Origin: Diphasiastrum complanatum
Taxonomy: Eukaryota; Streptophyta; Lycopodiopsida; Lycopodiales; Lycopodiaceae
DNA length: 64,000 bases
Direction of reading: 5' to 3'
Assembly: GCA_029204225.1 (NCBI GenBank)
Contig: CM055109.1
Span: 24,762,422 to 24,826,421, forward strand
Made by a program: the position numbers and the translations under genes. Below are positions 1-12,047 of this stretch, piece by piece. Below the pieces are notes generated by a model. That model did no database searches. It saw only the letters and a list, made by a program, of their open reading frames with translations, and had not been told where the DNA came from. Each line of letters begins with the position of its first letter. Within the stretch, counting starts at the first letter, position 1.

Positions 1-1480
1 CAAGCAATAGCAATTCAAGAGACAATTGGTGGATCGACAGTGGGGCTAGCTCCCACATGTCTTGTGAAAAGGACTTTTTCTCAACCTTACACTCATTCAA
101 TGATGCTAAAAAGTTTGTCTTTACTGCAAATGATGAAGAGTGTAGGATAGATGGTGTTGGCACCATATCTTTGTGTCTAGAATCCTCAAATTGCATGGAT
201 CTGGAAAATGTCCTTTATGTACCATCAATCACCAAGAATATGCTTAGTGTTGGTCTACTCTTAGAAAGTGGTTTGGATGTCCACTTTAAGCATGGTGTTT
301 GCTTTATCTTGAAGAATGATGTTTGCATTGCAAAGGGATTTAAACATGGAAGATTGTTTAAGTTGGAAGCTAGTGTTGCGTTTGAAAGAATGAGCTTGGC
401 GAAGGAGGAGATCACTCAAGAGGAGATCTTGGCAAAGTGTGATCTTGCTTGCATTGAGGAGGAGCATCAAAAGGAGGAAGATCTTGAGGATCAGCTTCAA
501 AGCGTGAGAGTTCCAAGGGAGTCCTCAATGACAATGGCTGAGTCATCAAATTGCATGCAAGTTGTCCATTCAAGTGTGCATCTTGCAAGGGTGGTGAGCA
601 TTGGAGAGTCTACTATCTTTGAATACTTTTTGGAAAGTATTAGTAGACATGAGGTGACTTGTTTCTTACCTTTAAGATCCATGGTGTTTATTACTTTGTA
701 TGACAAGACAATGAAATGGGATGCTTTGAAATCTACATTTGTTGTTGATAAAGCAATTTCATTGGATAACTATTTTAGTAATAGTTTGAATAGAGTCATG
801 AAAGATGAAACATCATTTGCTTTGGAAATCTTTGTGTCCACATGCTTTGTGCATGATCATTCCAATGTAAGGACCAAATATTATCCTATTTCCATGATAG
901 GAATAATGGTATGTTTTGCTCTTCAAGTAGAGATTGTGGAATCTACTTGTTTTCAGCCAAAGAATTTGTCAATGGTGGAAATGTGATCTTTCAAGAGTGG
1001 AAGATTTGTAAACTTGAAGAAGCACCTTTGGATCAACACCTTATTCAATTCATTGATGGTTTGGAGTCAAGTCAAGTGGAGGAGCAAGCTCAAGACCCGA
1101 GGACTCCAAGAAGAATCTTGAGTATCAAGATGGAGCCATCAAGGCTCAATCATATGGATCAAGCAAGGGAAGTTGTCTTTGGCAACATTATTTATGCACT
1201 TAATAATTTAATTGATGTATCCTCAAGTGCACAAAATGCCTTGGAATCCATGGCTTGGCATGATGTTTAGTTTTGAAGTGTGCTACATGTATATAGACAC
1301 ATTTATGGAACATCTTGTAAGGGATCTTCTAAGAGGTGGTGAAAGATCCTTCATGGACATCATTCTCTATTGGAGTCTCAAAAGTTCATTCTTTGTAGCT
1401 GGATTTTTTAGACACTTCTAAAAGCTTTCATTGATCTATCAAGAGAGTTGTAAATAGATCAAGCTAAATTTGAGGAGGAG
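1..1480 (+). pseudogene. Degenerate Ty1/Copia gag-pol remnant (element 1), internally deleted
   Basis: The window opens inside a Copia polyprotein: around position 40 the frame reads a WWIDSGASSHM-type aspartic protease motif, followed by TANDEECRIDGVGTI and LYVPSITKNMLSVG, which are typical of the protease to GAG-pre-integrase stretch. The frame stays open to 986, but after about residue 115 it no longer resembles the usual HH-CC and integrase domains. A second frame (about 1010-1270) matches the linker between integrase and RT (PRR...PSRL, then IYALNNLIDVSSSAQNALES). The next piece (about 1280-1420) matches only the end of RT (GGERSFMDIILYWSL). The RT palm with YVDD is missing. At least one frameshift lies between 986 and 1010. 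The element ends at a purine tract and LTR at 1481. This is a dead, deleted relative of the elements at 2720 and 58323. Confidence 0.75.
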
Positions 1481-2181
1481 TGTGAAGAATTGCCAAAAAT
1501 TGGCAAATCTAGCTTGATCAAAAACCATGTAGAATAGTGTAAATTGTGTACACAAGTGGGCCCCACACATGTGAGGCCATGATGCCACATGGGAAACCCA
1601 TCCTAATTTAGGTTAGGTCAAGTCAAGAGAGTTGGTTATGTCTATTTGGTGGTCATCCCTACTTTATAGGACCTACACCTAAGTTTAAGGTGAAAATTTG
1701 ACCAACTAGCTACCTACCAAGCATAACTCTAGGAAATAGACTAGGGTTTCATTTTAGGTCAAGGAGAGTGAGTTAACTTCCTTATTACATGCTGGAAATC
1801 CACCTAACTTCAAGAAGGAAGTCGAATTTGCTATGTATTCTCTCTCTCCATAGTGAGAAGATAGAAAATTTTTGGAGCTCATTGGCAATCTCAAGCTAGT
1901 TCACTATGTACATTGAGTTTTTGTGATCCAAATGAAACCAAATCAATTTCTACTTGTTTCTCAGGTTGAAGGCCGTACTATATCCTGTAGTACACACGTG
2001 TGGGCTCGGATTTCAATGTTTATCAATGCTTTTGATTGTTAATGCTTGTTGTTTGTCAAATTGCCAATCTAGATCAACTTTTTTGTGTCTAGTTTTTTGA
2101 TAGATTGTTAAGCAAGCATCCAATCACTCTTGTGGATCTTTTGTAGATCCATTTATGTTCCTAAAGTACAGTACTTTCACA
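1481..2181 (+). repeat. 3' LTR of Copia element 1 (approximate end)
   Basis: The LTR begins TGTGAAGAATTGCC directly after a GAGGAGGAG purine tract, the same arrangement as at 6719 and 62269. The end at about 2181 (CTTTCACA) is chosen because the intact LTR of this window also ends TTTTTCACA. The length of about 700 bp fits the 653 and about 682 bp of the other LTRs. It holds a CACACGTGTG palindrome near 1993, at the same relative place as in the intact LTR. The right end is not confirmed by a target duplication. Confidence 0.5.
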
Positions 2182-2719
2182 GAAAGTTCTCTCTCATGCT
2201 TGATCCATTTATCTTGCTTGATAGCTTGTTTTGAAGCTATTTTTGTCTAGTTTCTGATGCAAGTTTCATTCCATTTGGTTGAGCCAATCAAAAGCTATAA
2301 GCTTTTGAAGAGGGTTAGGTAGGGCACCTAGACTTGGGTGGACACATTTGGTTTGGTCAAGAGATTGCTTGGTTGATCCAAAATCACAGTTGTATGCTTG
2401 CCAATCTCATCTATATGTGATCTAGGCACTGTTTTGAGATCTTAACAATTTTGTTTCATGCAATATCATTGTATTTGAGTCAAATTTGGTCTCTTAGAGT
2501 ACTTCACACATGCTAAGAGTGTTTGATCCTAACTTTGCCTATACTCCATCATTTGATGTGAAATAGATCTTGTTTTAGAGAGATTTCTGTAGCTAATGAG
2601 AATCAATTCACAAATAGTTGCAAGATCTTTCATAGGAGGAGATAGTACTCTCTTATTGGATCCTATTGAGAGTGTGTAGCAACATTTACTGTTCATCATT
2701 TGAGTTTTCTTCACTTCAA
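2182..2719 (+). other. Unassigned stretch, probably leader of Copia element 2
   Basis: I see no gene here. The stretch lies between the LTR of element 1 and the gag start of element 2. I found no TGGTATCAGAGC-like primer-binding site and no copy of the element 2 LTR, so element 2 seems to have lost its 5' LTR. The last 150 bases may be its untranslated leader. Confidence 0.35.
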
Positions 2720-5700
2720 ATGTCTTCATTGGATTCATCCTTGTTGGAATCAAGTAAAAGATTGACCACTTCAAACTATTCAATTTGGAAAATGAGGATG
2801 GAGTCCATCTTGATCCTTCAAGACGTGATGGACATAGTTCTTGGCCTTGAAGAAGAACCACAAGTTCTTCAAGAGGTTCAAAAATACAAAAAGAGAGCTA
2901 GGATGGCTATCCACTACATTAAGATGAATGTCTCTAATGAGATATTGAGGGAGATAGGTACTTGTACAGCAACCAAAGAAGCTTGGGATTGTCTCAAGAC
3001 TATCTATGAGGCTAAGAATACCTTTAGGCTTCTCACTCTTAGGAATCAAATCTTTCAAAGTAGCCAAAAGAGTGATGAGAGTGCATCTAGTTATGTTTTG
3101 AGAGTAAAAGATATTCATAGAGAACTTGCTTGTATTGGTGATTCCATCAATCAAAATGAGCTAGTTCAAGTCATTCTCAATGGCTTGAGAAGTGAATTTG
3201 ATAACCTTGTTCAATCCTATGCCATTAAGGAGGAGCTACCAAGTTTGGAGGCTCTCCAAAGTGTGCTAATTTTGGAAGAATCAAGACAAGAGTACAAGCT
3301 CTTGAGGATGGACAAGCTTTCTCTCACTCATAATGATAGCAAAGCTCTCTTTTCCAAGGATAAGCACAAAGGGAGGAGCAACAACCAACATCAACAATCC
3401 TCAAGCAAGGACAAAGTCAAATCCAAAGACAAAGATGAGGAGGAAGATGATTCCTCTAATGCTTGATCGTCCAAGCTCAATAAGAAGAAGATCAAGTGCT
3501 TTTATTGTGGCAAGAAAGGTCATTATGCCACCAATTGCTTCAAGAAGAAGAATCAGCTCAAGCAAGCCAACATTACCAATGAGAAGGAAGACACCATTGC
3601 AAGTGATGGAGAGGGATCTCTTATGGTCTCTAGTTTCTCATCTACTCCTTTCAAGAAGGATGGCCTATGGTATATTGATAGTGGAGCCTCTTCACATATG
3701 TGTAGCTCCAAGGACTCTTTCTCTTCTATTGCACCTTATGATGGAGTCAAGAAATCAATATACACTGCAAATGATTTTGAATGTCCTATTGAAGGCATAG
3801 GGAACATTCCCTTGAAGCTTGCATCCTCTAAAGTTCTTTCTCTCTCTAAAGTTCTTTATGTACCTAAGCTTACCAAGAATCTTATTAATGTTGGCCAATT
3901 GCTTGATAATGGCCTTGATGTAAAATTCAATATTGATACTTGCACTATCAAGAAGAATGATGAGATACTTGCATTAGGATCTAGATTTAGTGGCATCTAT
4001 AAACTAGATCCAAGTGAGTATGGGAATGCTTGTAAAGATGCTCTTGTGAACAAGCTCTCTATGGAGAAATTATGGCATAGGAGGTTGGGACATCCCAACT
4101 ACAAATCCATGCTCTCTATGATCAAAGAAGCCAAAGCTATTGGCTTGCCAAAGTCACTCTCCAAGAAGATCAAGCCTTGTGAGGCTTGTGCTATTGCTAA
4201 ATCTCACAAAAAGCCATTTACAAGATCTTCTATCAAAAGCAAGCATCCTTTGGAGTTAATCCACTCAGATGTGCATTTCTCATCAACTACAAGCAAGGGA
4301 GGAGCCACTTGTTTTGTTACTTTCGTTGATGATTACACAACATTCACTTGGATATATCTTCTTGCTTCTAAATCTATGGTGTTTGATCATTTCATTATTT
4401 TCAAAGCTTATGTAAAGAAGCAATTCTCATTCAAGATTAAAGCTCTTAGAAGTGATGGAGGTGGTGAATATATCTCCAATAAATTTCAATATTTTTGTGA
4501 GCTTGAAGGCATTAAAAGAGAGTTTTCTTGTGCCTACTATCCATCTCAAAATAGAGTGGCCGAGAGAAAGAATAGATCTCTATGTGAATGTGCAAAATCT
4601 ATGAGAATTGAGTCATCTTTGCCCAAATATTTTTGGGGAGAAGACATTAATTGTGCAAATTATCTTTGCAATAGGCTCCCACATATAGCTCTTGGAGGGA
4701 AGTCACCATATGGAATCTTATTTTTGAAGAAGCCTAAGGTGATTACCTTGGAGTTTTTGGATGCCTATGCTTTGTCCATATTCCCTTGGAAACAAGGAAG
4801 AAGGAAGATCCTAGTGCATGCAAAGGGATCATGGTTGGATACTCATCCACCAAGAAGGCCTATAAAGTCTTTGTGCTCTCTACTTCTCAAGTTATTGAAA
4901 GTAGAGATGTTGTCTTTCATGAAGATCAACACTCATATTTTGAAGAGGCCGAGATCAAGAAGTCTATGGATGCATCACCAATTATTGATTTTGAAGACAA
5001 TCATGATGTGATGGGATCGAGATTTGAAGAAGACTCGCCACGGATTTTCTCACCAAGAAGATCCATGAGAGATAGATCCGAGCCTAAGAGGCTCTCATAT
5101 GTTGACAAAGGCAAACAAGTGGATCTTGATTCCACTAATTCTATTTTTTATGTCTCTCATGAAGAGCCAAAGAATGTACAAGAGGCACTCAATACCAAGG
5201 AGTGGTATGATGCCATGAAGCAAGAGTATGATGCATTGATCACCAACAATACTTGGGAGCTTGTGGATCCTCCATCCAACAAGCATGTGATTGGTTGCAA
5301 GTGGGTATTTTGGATCAAGTTCAATCATGATGGCACCATCAACAAGCATAAAGCAAGATTATGTGCCAAAGGATTTGCTCAAATCCATGGTCTTGATTAT
5401 GAGGAGAACTTTGCGTTGCAAAGATGGTGACAATAAGAATTCTTATTTCTCTTGCTTGTTTTTTCAAGTGGAAGGTGTTTCGATTAGATGTATCCAATGC
5501 TTTTCTAAATGGTTATCTTGAGGAGGAGATCTATATGGAACAACCTCAAGGATTCATCAAGGATGATTCCAAAGTGTGCTTGCTCTTCAAAGGTCTTTAT
5601 GGACTCAAGCAAGCACCAAGATCATGGTATTGAAGACTTAATTCTCTTCTTATCTCACTAGGATTTACTCTTAGTGACTATGATCCTTCCATGTATCTAA

Positions 5701-6701
5701 AGTTTGTTGATAGCAATATTGTCATTCTTCTAATTTATGTTGATGACATTATTCTTTGTGGAAGTTGTATCAGGCTAGTTGATGAAACCAAGCTAGCACT
5801 TGGATGTGAGTTTAAAATGCAAGATCTAGGAGAGATGCATTACATCCTAGGCCTAGAAATTGATTTTTATGAAAATCATGTCTTTATATGCCAATCTAGA
5901 TATGCTCACTCTATGTTGAAAAAATTCCATATGGAAAATTCTAAGAGCATAGATACTCCAATGGAGAAAATTGTAAAAGATCCTAATAAAGGTGATGAAA
6001 GATCCTTTGAGGACATCACACTTTTTAGGAGTCTTGTAGGCTCCTTGATTTGGCTTACCATTACTAGGCCCGATCTAAGTTTTTGTGTGCACAAATTGAG
6101 TCAATTTATGCAAGATCCTAACATCCATCATTGGAAAATGGCCAAGAGAATTTTAAGATATGTATCTTCATCTTGTGATTATGGTCTACTCTATAAAAGT
6201 GAAGATCTATCCATTATTGGCTACTCGGATTCGGACTTTGCAAGTGACAAGATGGATCGAAAGTCTATTAGTGCATACACTATCTTTCTTGGAGGCAATC
6301 TAATATCTTGGCTTTCCAAAAAGCAAGATACTATATCTCTCTCTTCATGTGAGGCCAAGTACAAAGCACTCACTACAACTACCAAAGAAGTGCTTTGGAT
6401 CAAGAGGTTATTAATCGAGCTAAAGTGCATCAAGGAGGATGATCTACTAATGATCAAGTGTGATAACATCTCGGCCCAAGCTCTTCCCAATAATCCCATA
6501 TTTCATGCAAGAAGAAAGCACATAGAAGTGGCACATCATTTTGCGAGAGAAAAGCTTATTGGAGGAGAAATCTGTTTGGAGCATGTCAACTCGTCCTCTT
6601 GTATTGCCGATCTACTCACCAAGCCTTTGAGCAAAAGTGCTTTCATCAAGCATAGATCTAATCTTGGAGTTATATCAAGATCAATGTTCAAATCTTCATA
6701 G
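2720..6701 (+). pseudogene. Ty1/Copia gag-pol polyprotein, broken (element 2)
   Basis: All Copia domains are present in the order GAG, protease, integrase, RT, RNase H. GAG starts MSSLDSSLLESS and carries the TSNYSIWKMRMES signature. The CCHC zinc knuckle (CFYCGKKGHYATNC) lies at 3497-3538 and the protease DSGASSHM at 3677. The GAG-pre-integrase HRRLGHPNYKS is near 4075, integrase RSDGGGEY near 4450, AERKNRS near 4560, RT YVDDIIL near 5736, and RNase H YSDSDFASDKMDRKS near 6220, ending at ADLLTKPL. The reading frame is broken by a TGA at 3464-3466 (same frame on both sides), a frameshift near 4742, a roughly 4-base loss near 5414 (the usual FAPVAKM motif) and a TGA at 5631-5633. The PTPQQNG motif of integrase is altered to PSQNR. 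The element cannot make a full polyprotein. Confidence 0.9.
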
Positions 6702-6718
6702 ATAATTTTTAGGAGGAG

Positions 6719-7400
6719 TGTGAAGAATTGAAAAAGATTATCTATGTTAGATATAGGGGTCTTATGTTTTTTACATCAAGCATCTAGGTGTAGGATGTTG
6801 ATAGGAATAAATTTGGCATAGATGGCAAATTATGCATTTCCACTTGTAATGCCACTATTGAGCCAAAATAGAGTAAGAGGCTAAACACGTGCCAATTAGA
6901 GTGTAGACAAGTGTAAAGTTTTTGTTTGATGAATTCCAAGAGGTCCAATAGGATTTAGAGGTGGAACCTTGTGAGGTCCAATAGGAAATTGCGGTGTGCT
7001 TGAATACAGTCCAATAGAATTAAGAGGTGCATGGATCAATGGTCCAATAGGATCAAGAGGTGACAAAGAATGGTCCAATCATGGTTAAGCATAGTGGTAG
7101 CTCGTGGATCTACTAGTATCACTGTACTCATCAGTTTGGATCTAATTGATTTGGTGATTTCATGGATTTTGTGAATTATTGGATTTCTAGCTTTCTCTCT
7201 CTACCCGAGAGCTCATGATGCTTTTTCTCTCTCTACCCAAGGAGAGCAGCTCGTTTTGACTTAGATTATTTTTTGAATAATTCCCACACATGTGAGTGAG
7301 AGTTGAAAGTGATTGAATGCATGTAGTAGTGTGTTTTTGCCATAGATTCAAAGATAGATCTTGAATCTCAATCTAGTCTTGATCTTGGTGCATCTACACA
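6719..7400 (+). repeat. 3' LTR of Copia element 2
   Basis: Starts TGTGAAGAATTG right after the purine tract AGGAGGAG and 17 bases beyond the last pol codon. The first 415 bases or so are found again at 35358-35758. The right end is placed at CTACACA near 7400 by analogy with the intact LTR (length about 682 bp); no target duplication confirms it. Confidence 0.65.
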
Positions 7401-7450
7401 CCTTAGGAGATCACAAGTACATGTAGTGGACAGTCCACATGTGTGAAATT

Positions 7451-7603
7451 CAACATTGAACTCCAGTAATCACTACAATCGACGCTTGCCCTTGTTGATG
7501 TCTCATATATATCGGTTGTATTTTTTGTCTTAATTGCCTTGGTCTGTATTGTCCTTGTCTTGGCATATTTGCATATGTTCAGAAGATGAACTGATGAAAG
7601 CTT
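7451..7603 (+). repeat. Direct repeat, copy 1
   Basis: About 153 bases beginning near GAACTCCAGTAATCACTAC. They match 7984-8142 with small differences and about 380 bases between the copies. Confidence 0.75.
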
Positions 7604-7983
7604 TGTTGTAAAAAATCTAAGTTTGTCGCATGTCTGGATTGGATGTGGCAAAGATTCCATCAGATCATCTTTTTGAGCTTATCCAAAAAAAAGACCATGG
7701 TAAAGACAAGGCAGACCAAGGCTGTGAAAAATAAACATGTCGAAAAACCATAGAAATTGATGATGAATGAATCAGAACCTGAATTAGTAATAGGATAAAA
7801 AACAAGAAAGAGCAACTATAGAAAAACTGTAAATGTATTTCTATTAAAAATTTGTGTACATGTGTCTCATCCACATCAAATGAGATGAATATCTAATCAA
7901 TATCAACTATCTATGATATGATTTTTCGATAACAAGATTCATTGTCTCCTGCAGAAAATGCACTATCTCCATTGGGGAGATCT

Positions 7984-8142
7984 TCAATCACTTGAACTCC
8001 AGTGATCACTACAATCGATGCTTGCCCTTGTTGAAGTCTCGTATATATTGCTTGTATTTTTGGTCTTCAATGTCTTGGTCTGTATTGTCCTTTTATTGGC
8101 ATATTTGGATATGTTCAGATGATGATCTGATCAAAGCTCGAG
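7984..8142 (+). repeat. Direct repeat, copy 2
   Basis: The partner of 7451-7603, beginning near GAACTCCAGTGATCACTAC and ending around GATGATCTGATCAAAGCT. It could be part of a TE end or a local duplication. Confidence 0.75.
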
Positions 8143-9014
8143 TTTGCAAACTATTCATTCCTAGACAATAGTCCTCAACAACTAAAGCCCAAATTAATGG
8201 TTAAAGAGCACGAATGGTTTTAGAGCACGTTAGAAACTTATGTCAATGCCGATAAGGAAAACAGATCAGAGACTCAATTCTTCAGACAGGGACTGTCATC
8301 TCATTTGTATACATACAAATTAATTCAATGATCGTGCTAGACTACACAAAGATAGTCATTATTCGAGTGTCGAAAAGAAAGTATTTGCGACAGATGATTC
8401 TAAGACAATTCTTTAGAGCATGCTTTATGGAAACACAACAAATGACTGTATTGCACTAGAGCGTCTGTCTGATCAAAGAGTGATTCATGAAATGCATTAG
8501 AGATTGTTAGCAGACTCAAGATCACTCACACTCAATAGTGCGGTAAACAGAGATAAGGGAGAATAACTCATAGAACTCTATTCCCTTCTTCAATCTCTTA
8601 CATAAGCATAAACTCTTCTCTCTTGATGATCGAGATTGAAGTGTGAGATCAATATATGTCTTACAGGGTGAACAAACACACCTCTTAAACAATAGGTGCA
8701 TTGCTCCCTCGTAAGGGTCTAGTTAAGAATTAAACTGAAAATATGTTCAACTATACCATAAGAGGTATACTTAACTGTGAGTTAAAGTTACTCTAGTTTA
8801 ACATGTCTTTTCATAACTAGTCGTTTTGTATGGACGACCTAGTTAAGAGTTATCCAAGGCAATGTCTTTTCCTATTAAAGGTCTAGCCCTTAAGTTATAA
8901 GACAAGTACCTAGGAGATATATTCTCGAAAAATGACTTAGGCCTCTTCATGATTTATGCTTAACCAACTCATATCTTCATTTTCGAGTATATCATATCAT
9001 ATTTATGTTGATAT

Positions 9015-9636
9015 TCAATATTTGACATTTGCGTGGCATCGCAAAGATGCAGTGGAAGGAGAAGAAGGAGACTTAGGAGGAGAATGCCTAGAAGAAAGAA
9101 TAGTATTCAGAGGAGATGGCTTGGAAAAATCCCTCGCTTTAGATGGAGGGTCAAGAGACCTCCTCTTCTTTGAAACACTCCTGCTCTGTATACAAATAAC
9201 AAGCCAGGTTGGTGGAGATTGCTTTCGTTTTCTCCTCTCTAAATCTTGTTCTAGAGGAGAGGAGGGAGCATGTCTAACGTATTCAGCAAACTTGTCATAT
9301 GTGTCCCGAAACCTGAACAAATTTTTGAAATCCTTGGACATGATGATCACCCTCTTGGCATAGACAGCTGCAACAATAGTATCTAAGAAAAATTTCACCT
9401 AGAAATCCTCATATGTTGTGTGCAGCGCCTCAATCACCATTACAGTCCATCTCACATCTGCAGGTAGACTTCTTGTAACGTCTCTGATGGACCTCCATAT
9501 GTGAGATTTTATAATCAGAAGATTATTTGTCTTATGAGGCTTCCGAATATCCTTGAGTCAAGGTGGGTCTCTTCTTCTGCCCCTTGGCCTAGGAGGTGGT
9601 GGTGGTGGACGAAGTGGTTGTTGTGGATTTCTCTGA
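9015..9636 (-). pseudogene. Histone H3-like pseudogene, copy 1 (block A1), start codon deleted
   Basis: Read on the minus strand, this holds the same gene as 35781-36663. The histone-fold part (about 9310-9540) aligns with H3: SIRDVTRSL, VRWTVMVIEALHTTYEDF and AKRVIIMSKDFK correspond to H3 VREIAQDF, LRFQS...ALQEA and AKRVTIMPKDIQ. It continues into a basic, Ser/Pro-rich tail (KKRRSLDPPSKAR, SPPKSPSSPS) not found in canonical H3. Breaks: a TGA before LKDIRK, shared with copy 2, and a TAG before VKFFLD, absent from copy 2. The N-terminus with the ATG is missing, because a segment equal to 36606-37154 has been lost at 9638. This copy is non-functional. Confidence 0.7.
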
Positions 9637-9899
9637 CCCTTTTTTATATCCAATAATTATAATTTTGGAAAATTCCAAAGGCCAGATTTTTACTCGATAG
9701 TTAATCAACGCACATATAAATCATTTGAAAACCAGAGTATGGGTTCTCATGCGCTCATTCGATATTGGACGGAATATGAATGATCAGAGCTTGATTCGAT
9801 AGATTCTACATAACTTTGGCCAGTATGAAGAGTCTTCTGAATCAAGCTTTGATCATGCATATAGGGTCCAATAGTTTCAAATTTTTTGATAATATTTTG

Positions 9900-11269
9900 G
9901 TCCTGGAATGGCGATTCGATGGATTCATCAACAAATTCAATGCAAGACTTTGTGTCACTCTCAAATCAAAGGTCCTACCTTTGAAGACACTTTTGCACAT
10001 ATTGCATAAATGTTAATTATAAGAATTCTCATTTCTCTTGCATGTTATCATAATTGGAGGATGTTTCAACTTGATGTTTCTAATGCCTTCCTCGATGGTT
10101 ACCTTGAGGAGAAGATTTATATGCAGCAACCATTTGGATTCGTGAAAGTTGTTAAAGAAACAAAAGTTTGTCTTTTGTTCAAAAGCCTCTATGGACTAAA
10201 ACAAGCACCAAGGTCTTGGTATGCAAGGCTCAACTCCTTTCTCGTGTCACTCTTCATCTTAGTGAATACGACCCTTCATTGTACATTAAGTTTGTAAATA
10301 ACTTTGTAGTCATTCTTCTCATCTATGTAGATGATATTATTCTTAGTCGAAATAACAAGGAGCTACTTGAAGAAACAAAATGTGCACTTGGTAGTGAATT
10401 TAAGATGCAAGATCTAGGAGTTCTTCACTACATTTTAGGCCTAGAAACTGACTTTTGGTAAGGTCATGCTTTCATAAGTCAAAGTAGATATGCTCTTTCC
10501 ATGCTTAAGAAATTTTAAATGGAAAATTGTAAAGGCATAGATACTCCAATGGAGCAAATTGTAAAAGTTCCTATAAAAGAGGATAAAAGATCCTTCGAGG
10601 AGTTCACTCTTTATATGGGTCTTATTGGTCTCTTGTTTGGTTGAGAGTCGCTAGGCCTGATCTAAGTTTTAGTGTGCACAAATTAAGCCAATACATGTAG
10701 GATGGAAATTGGCAAAGAGAACCTTGAGATGTGTATCTTCTACCTTAGACTATGGATTGATCGATAAAGGAGACGATCTAACTTTGGTTGCATTTTCATA
10801 CTCGTATTTTGCAAGAGACAGAGTGGATAGAAACTCCACAAGTGATTACATGGTTTTCATTGGAGGAAATCTAGTTTCTTGGCTATCAAAGAAGCAAGCA
10901 ACTATATCCTTGTCATCTTGTGAAGTTGAGTACAAAGCTCTTACAATCAGAACTAAGGAAGTTTTATGGATCAAGAGGCTACCTATGGAGCTAAAGTGTT
11001 ATGGAGATGAAGACCTTCCAATTATCAATAATGATAACATTTCAGCTCAGGCTCTTGCAAACGATCTTGTATTTCATGCAAGGAGCAAACACATCGAGGT
11101 AGCTCATCACTTTGTAAGAGAGAAAGTAATTGGGAGAGAGATCTTATTGGAGCATGTTGGATCTTCAAATTGTGTTGTAGATCTTCTCACCAAGCCATTG
11201 CTCAAGAATGCATTTGTCAAGATGAGATCTAATCTTGGCTTAATCTCAAAGTCTATGGTGAATAGATAG
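9900..11269 (+). pseudogene. Copia RT/RNase H fragment (block A1)
   Basis: A 5'-truncated Copia pol starting at the beginning of RT. It has [41 protein letters not shown] (near 10330), the RNase H region with SLSSCEVEYKAL, and ends at VVDLLTKPL...SKSMVNR. Several stops and small deletions break it (for example near 10459, 10518 and 10699). It belongs to the same family as 37420-38805 and as the old element at 53990-64000: all three share the unusual frame-disturbed stretch around RLCVTLKSKV. It is followed by a purine tract and an LTR. Confidence 0.85.
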
Positions 11270-11287
11270 ATATATTTTATGGAGGAG

Positions 11288-12045
11288 TGTGTGAAAAATT
11301 GTAAAACATATCTTCCTGTGTCAACTTCGGGGGTTATGCTCACCTTATTTCTTGTAAATATTTTTTTGTACATTAAGGTATGTGAAGTAAGTAGATAACC
11401 TTCTAGAATAGGTTGAATTTGAGTCAGGTAGGTTCAATTTTGATGTCATGAAAAATATTAGATGACATGAAATGTTAGTCAGAATGCATGCATGCAACAT
11501 GCGAATCAGTTTACATAATCTACACATGTCTAGGTAGCTTAGGGAGTTGGCATGCAATCAGTGCATGCAACATGCAAAGTAGTTTACATAATCTACACAT
11601 GTTTAGGTAGCTTAGGGAGATGACATGCAATCCATGCAACATCCATGCATGCAGTTTTACATGTGGATCTATGATATATGAGTTAATTGGAAGATGTGGA
11701 CATTCCATGCAAATCCACTGTAGGAACTCAAGCCTCATTGATGTAGGAAAACTTTGGCTTGTTTTGCCATATTGTGAATATTGAGATTTTGGTGTTTTCG
11801 GCTCATTCTCTACCCGAGTTTTTTTGTTATCATTTTATCTCAGTACGCAGCCTATTTTTCCCACAATGAGCACTATCATAGTAAGGACTTAGTTTTTTGG
11901 TCTGTGGTATGCCATTGTGCTCTTGCCTTGGATGTTTCAACTAAACTGTTCTTTGATCATTCCTGTGCAATCACAACACCCATAAAGATCCTGTAGGGTG
12001 CTAAAAACTTCATAATAAGTTGATTGGGGGTACTTTGTTGTAAAC
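11288..12045 (+). repeat. LTR of the block A1 Copia fragment (approximate end)
   Basis: Begins TGTGTGAAAAATTG after GGAGGAG, close to the start of the intact LTR. The block A2 counterpart is 38822-39504. The right limit is where repeat alpha begins (GTACTGGTTATCAAC), so it is an upper bound. The A1 copy is longer because of an internal 73-bp tandem duplication. Confidence 0.5.
11491..11636 (+). repeat. 73-bp tandem duplication inside the LTR
   Basis: CATGCAACATGC recurs at 11491 and 11564 with a period of 73 bases, and the text between (TTTACATAATCTACACATGT) is present in both units. Block A2 has a single unit at the matching place (near 39026). Confidence 0.85.
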
Positions 12046-12047
12046 GT

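Larger units (their letters stand above)
7401..9014. other. Gene-free stretch with one diverged direct repeat
   Basis: No coding region is recognised; short open frames here have no family features. The one structure is a direct repeat, 7451-7603 and 7984-8142 (separate entries). The part from 8150 to 9014 shows nothing I can name. Confidence 0.5.

Noticed and set aside
3464-3466. Selenocysteine or programmed readthrough at the element 2 TGA
   Set aside because: The element has three further breaks, so simple decay explains it; kept only as a low-interest finding.
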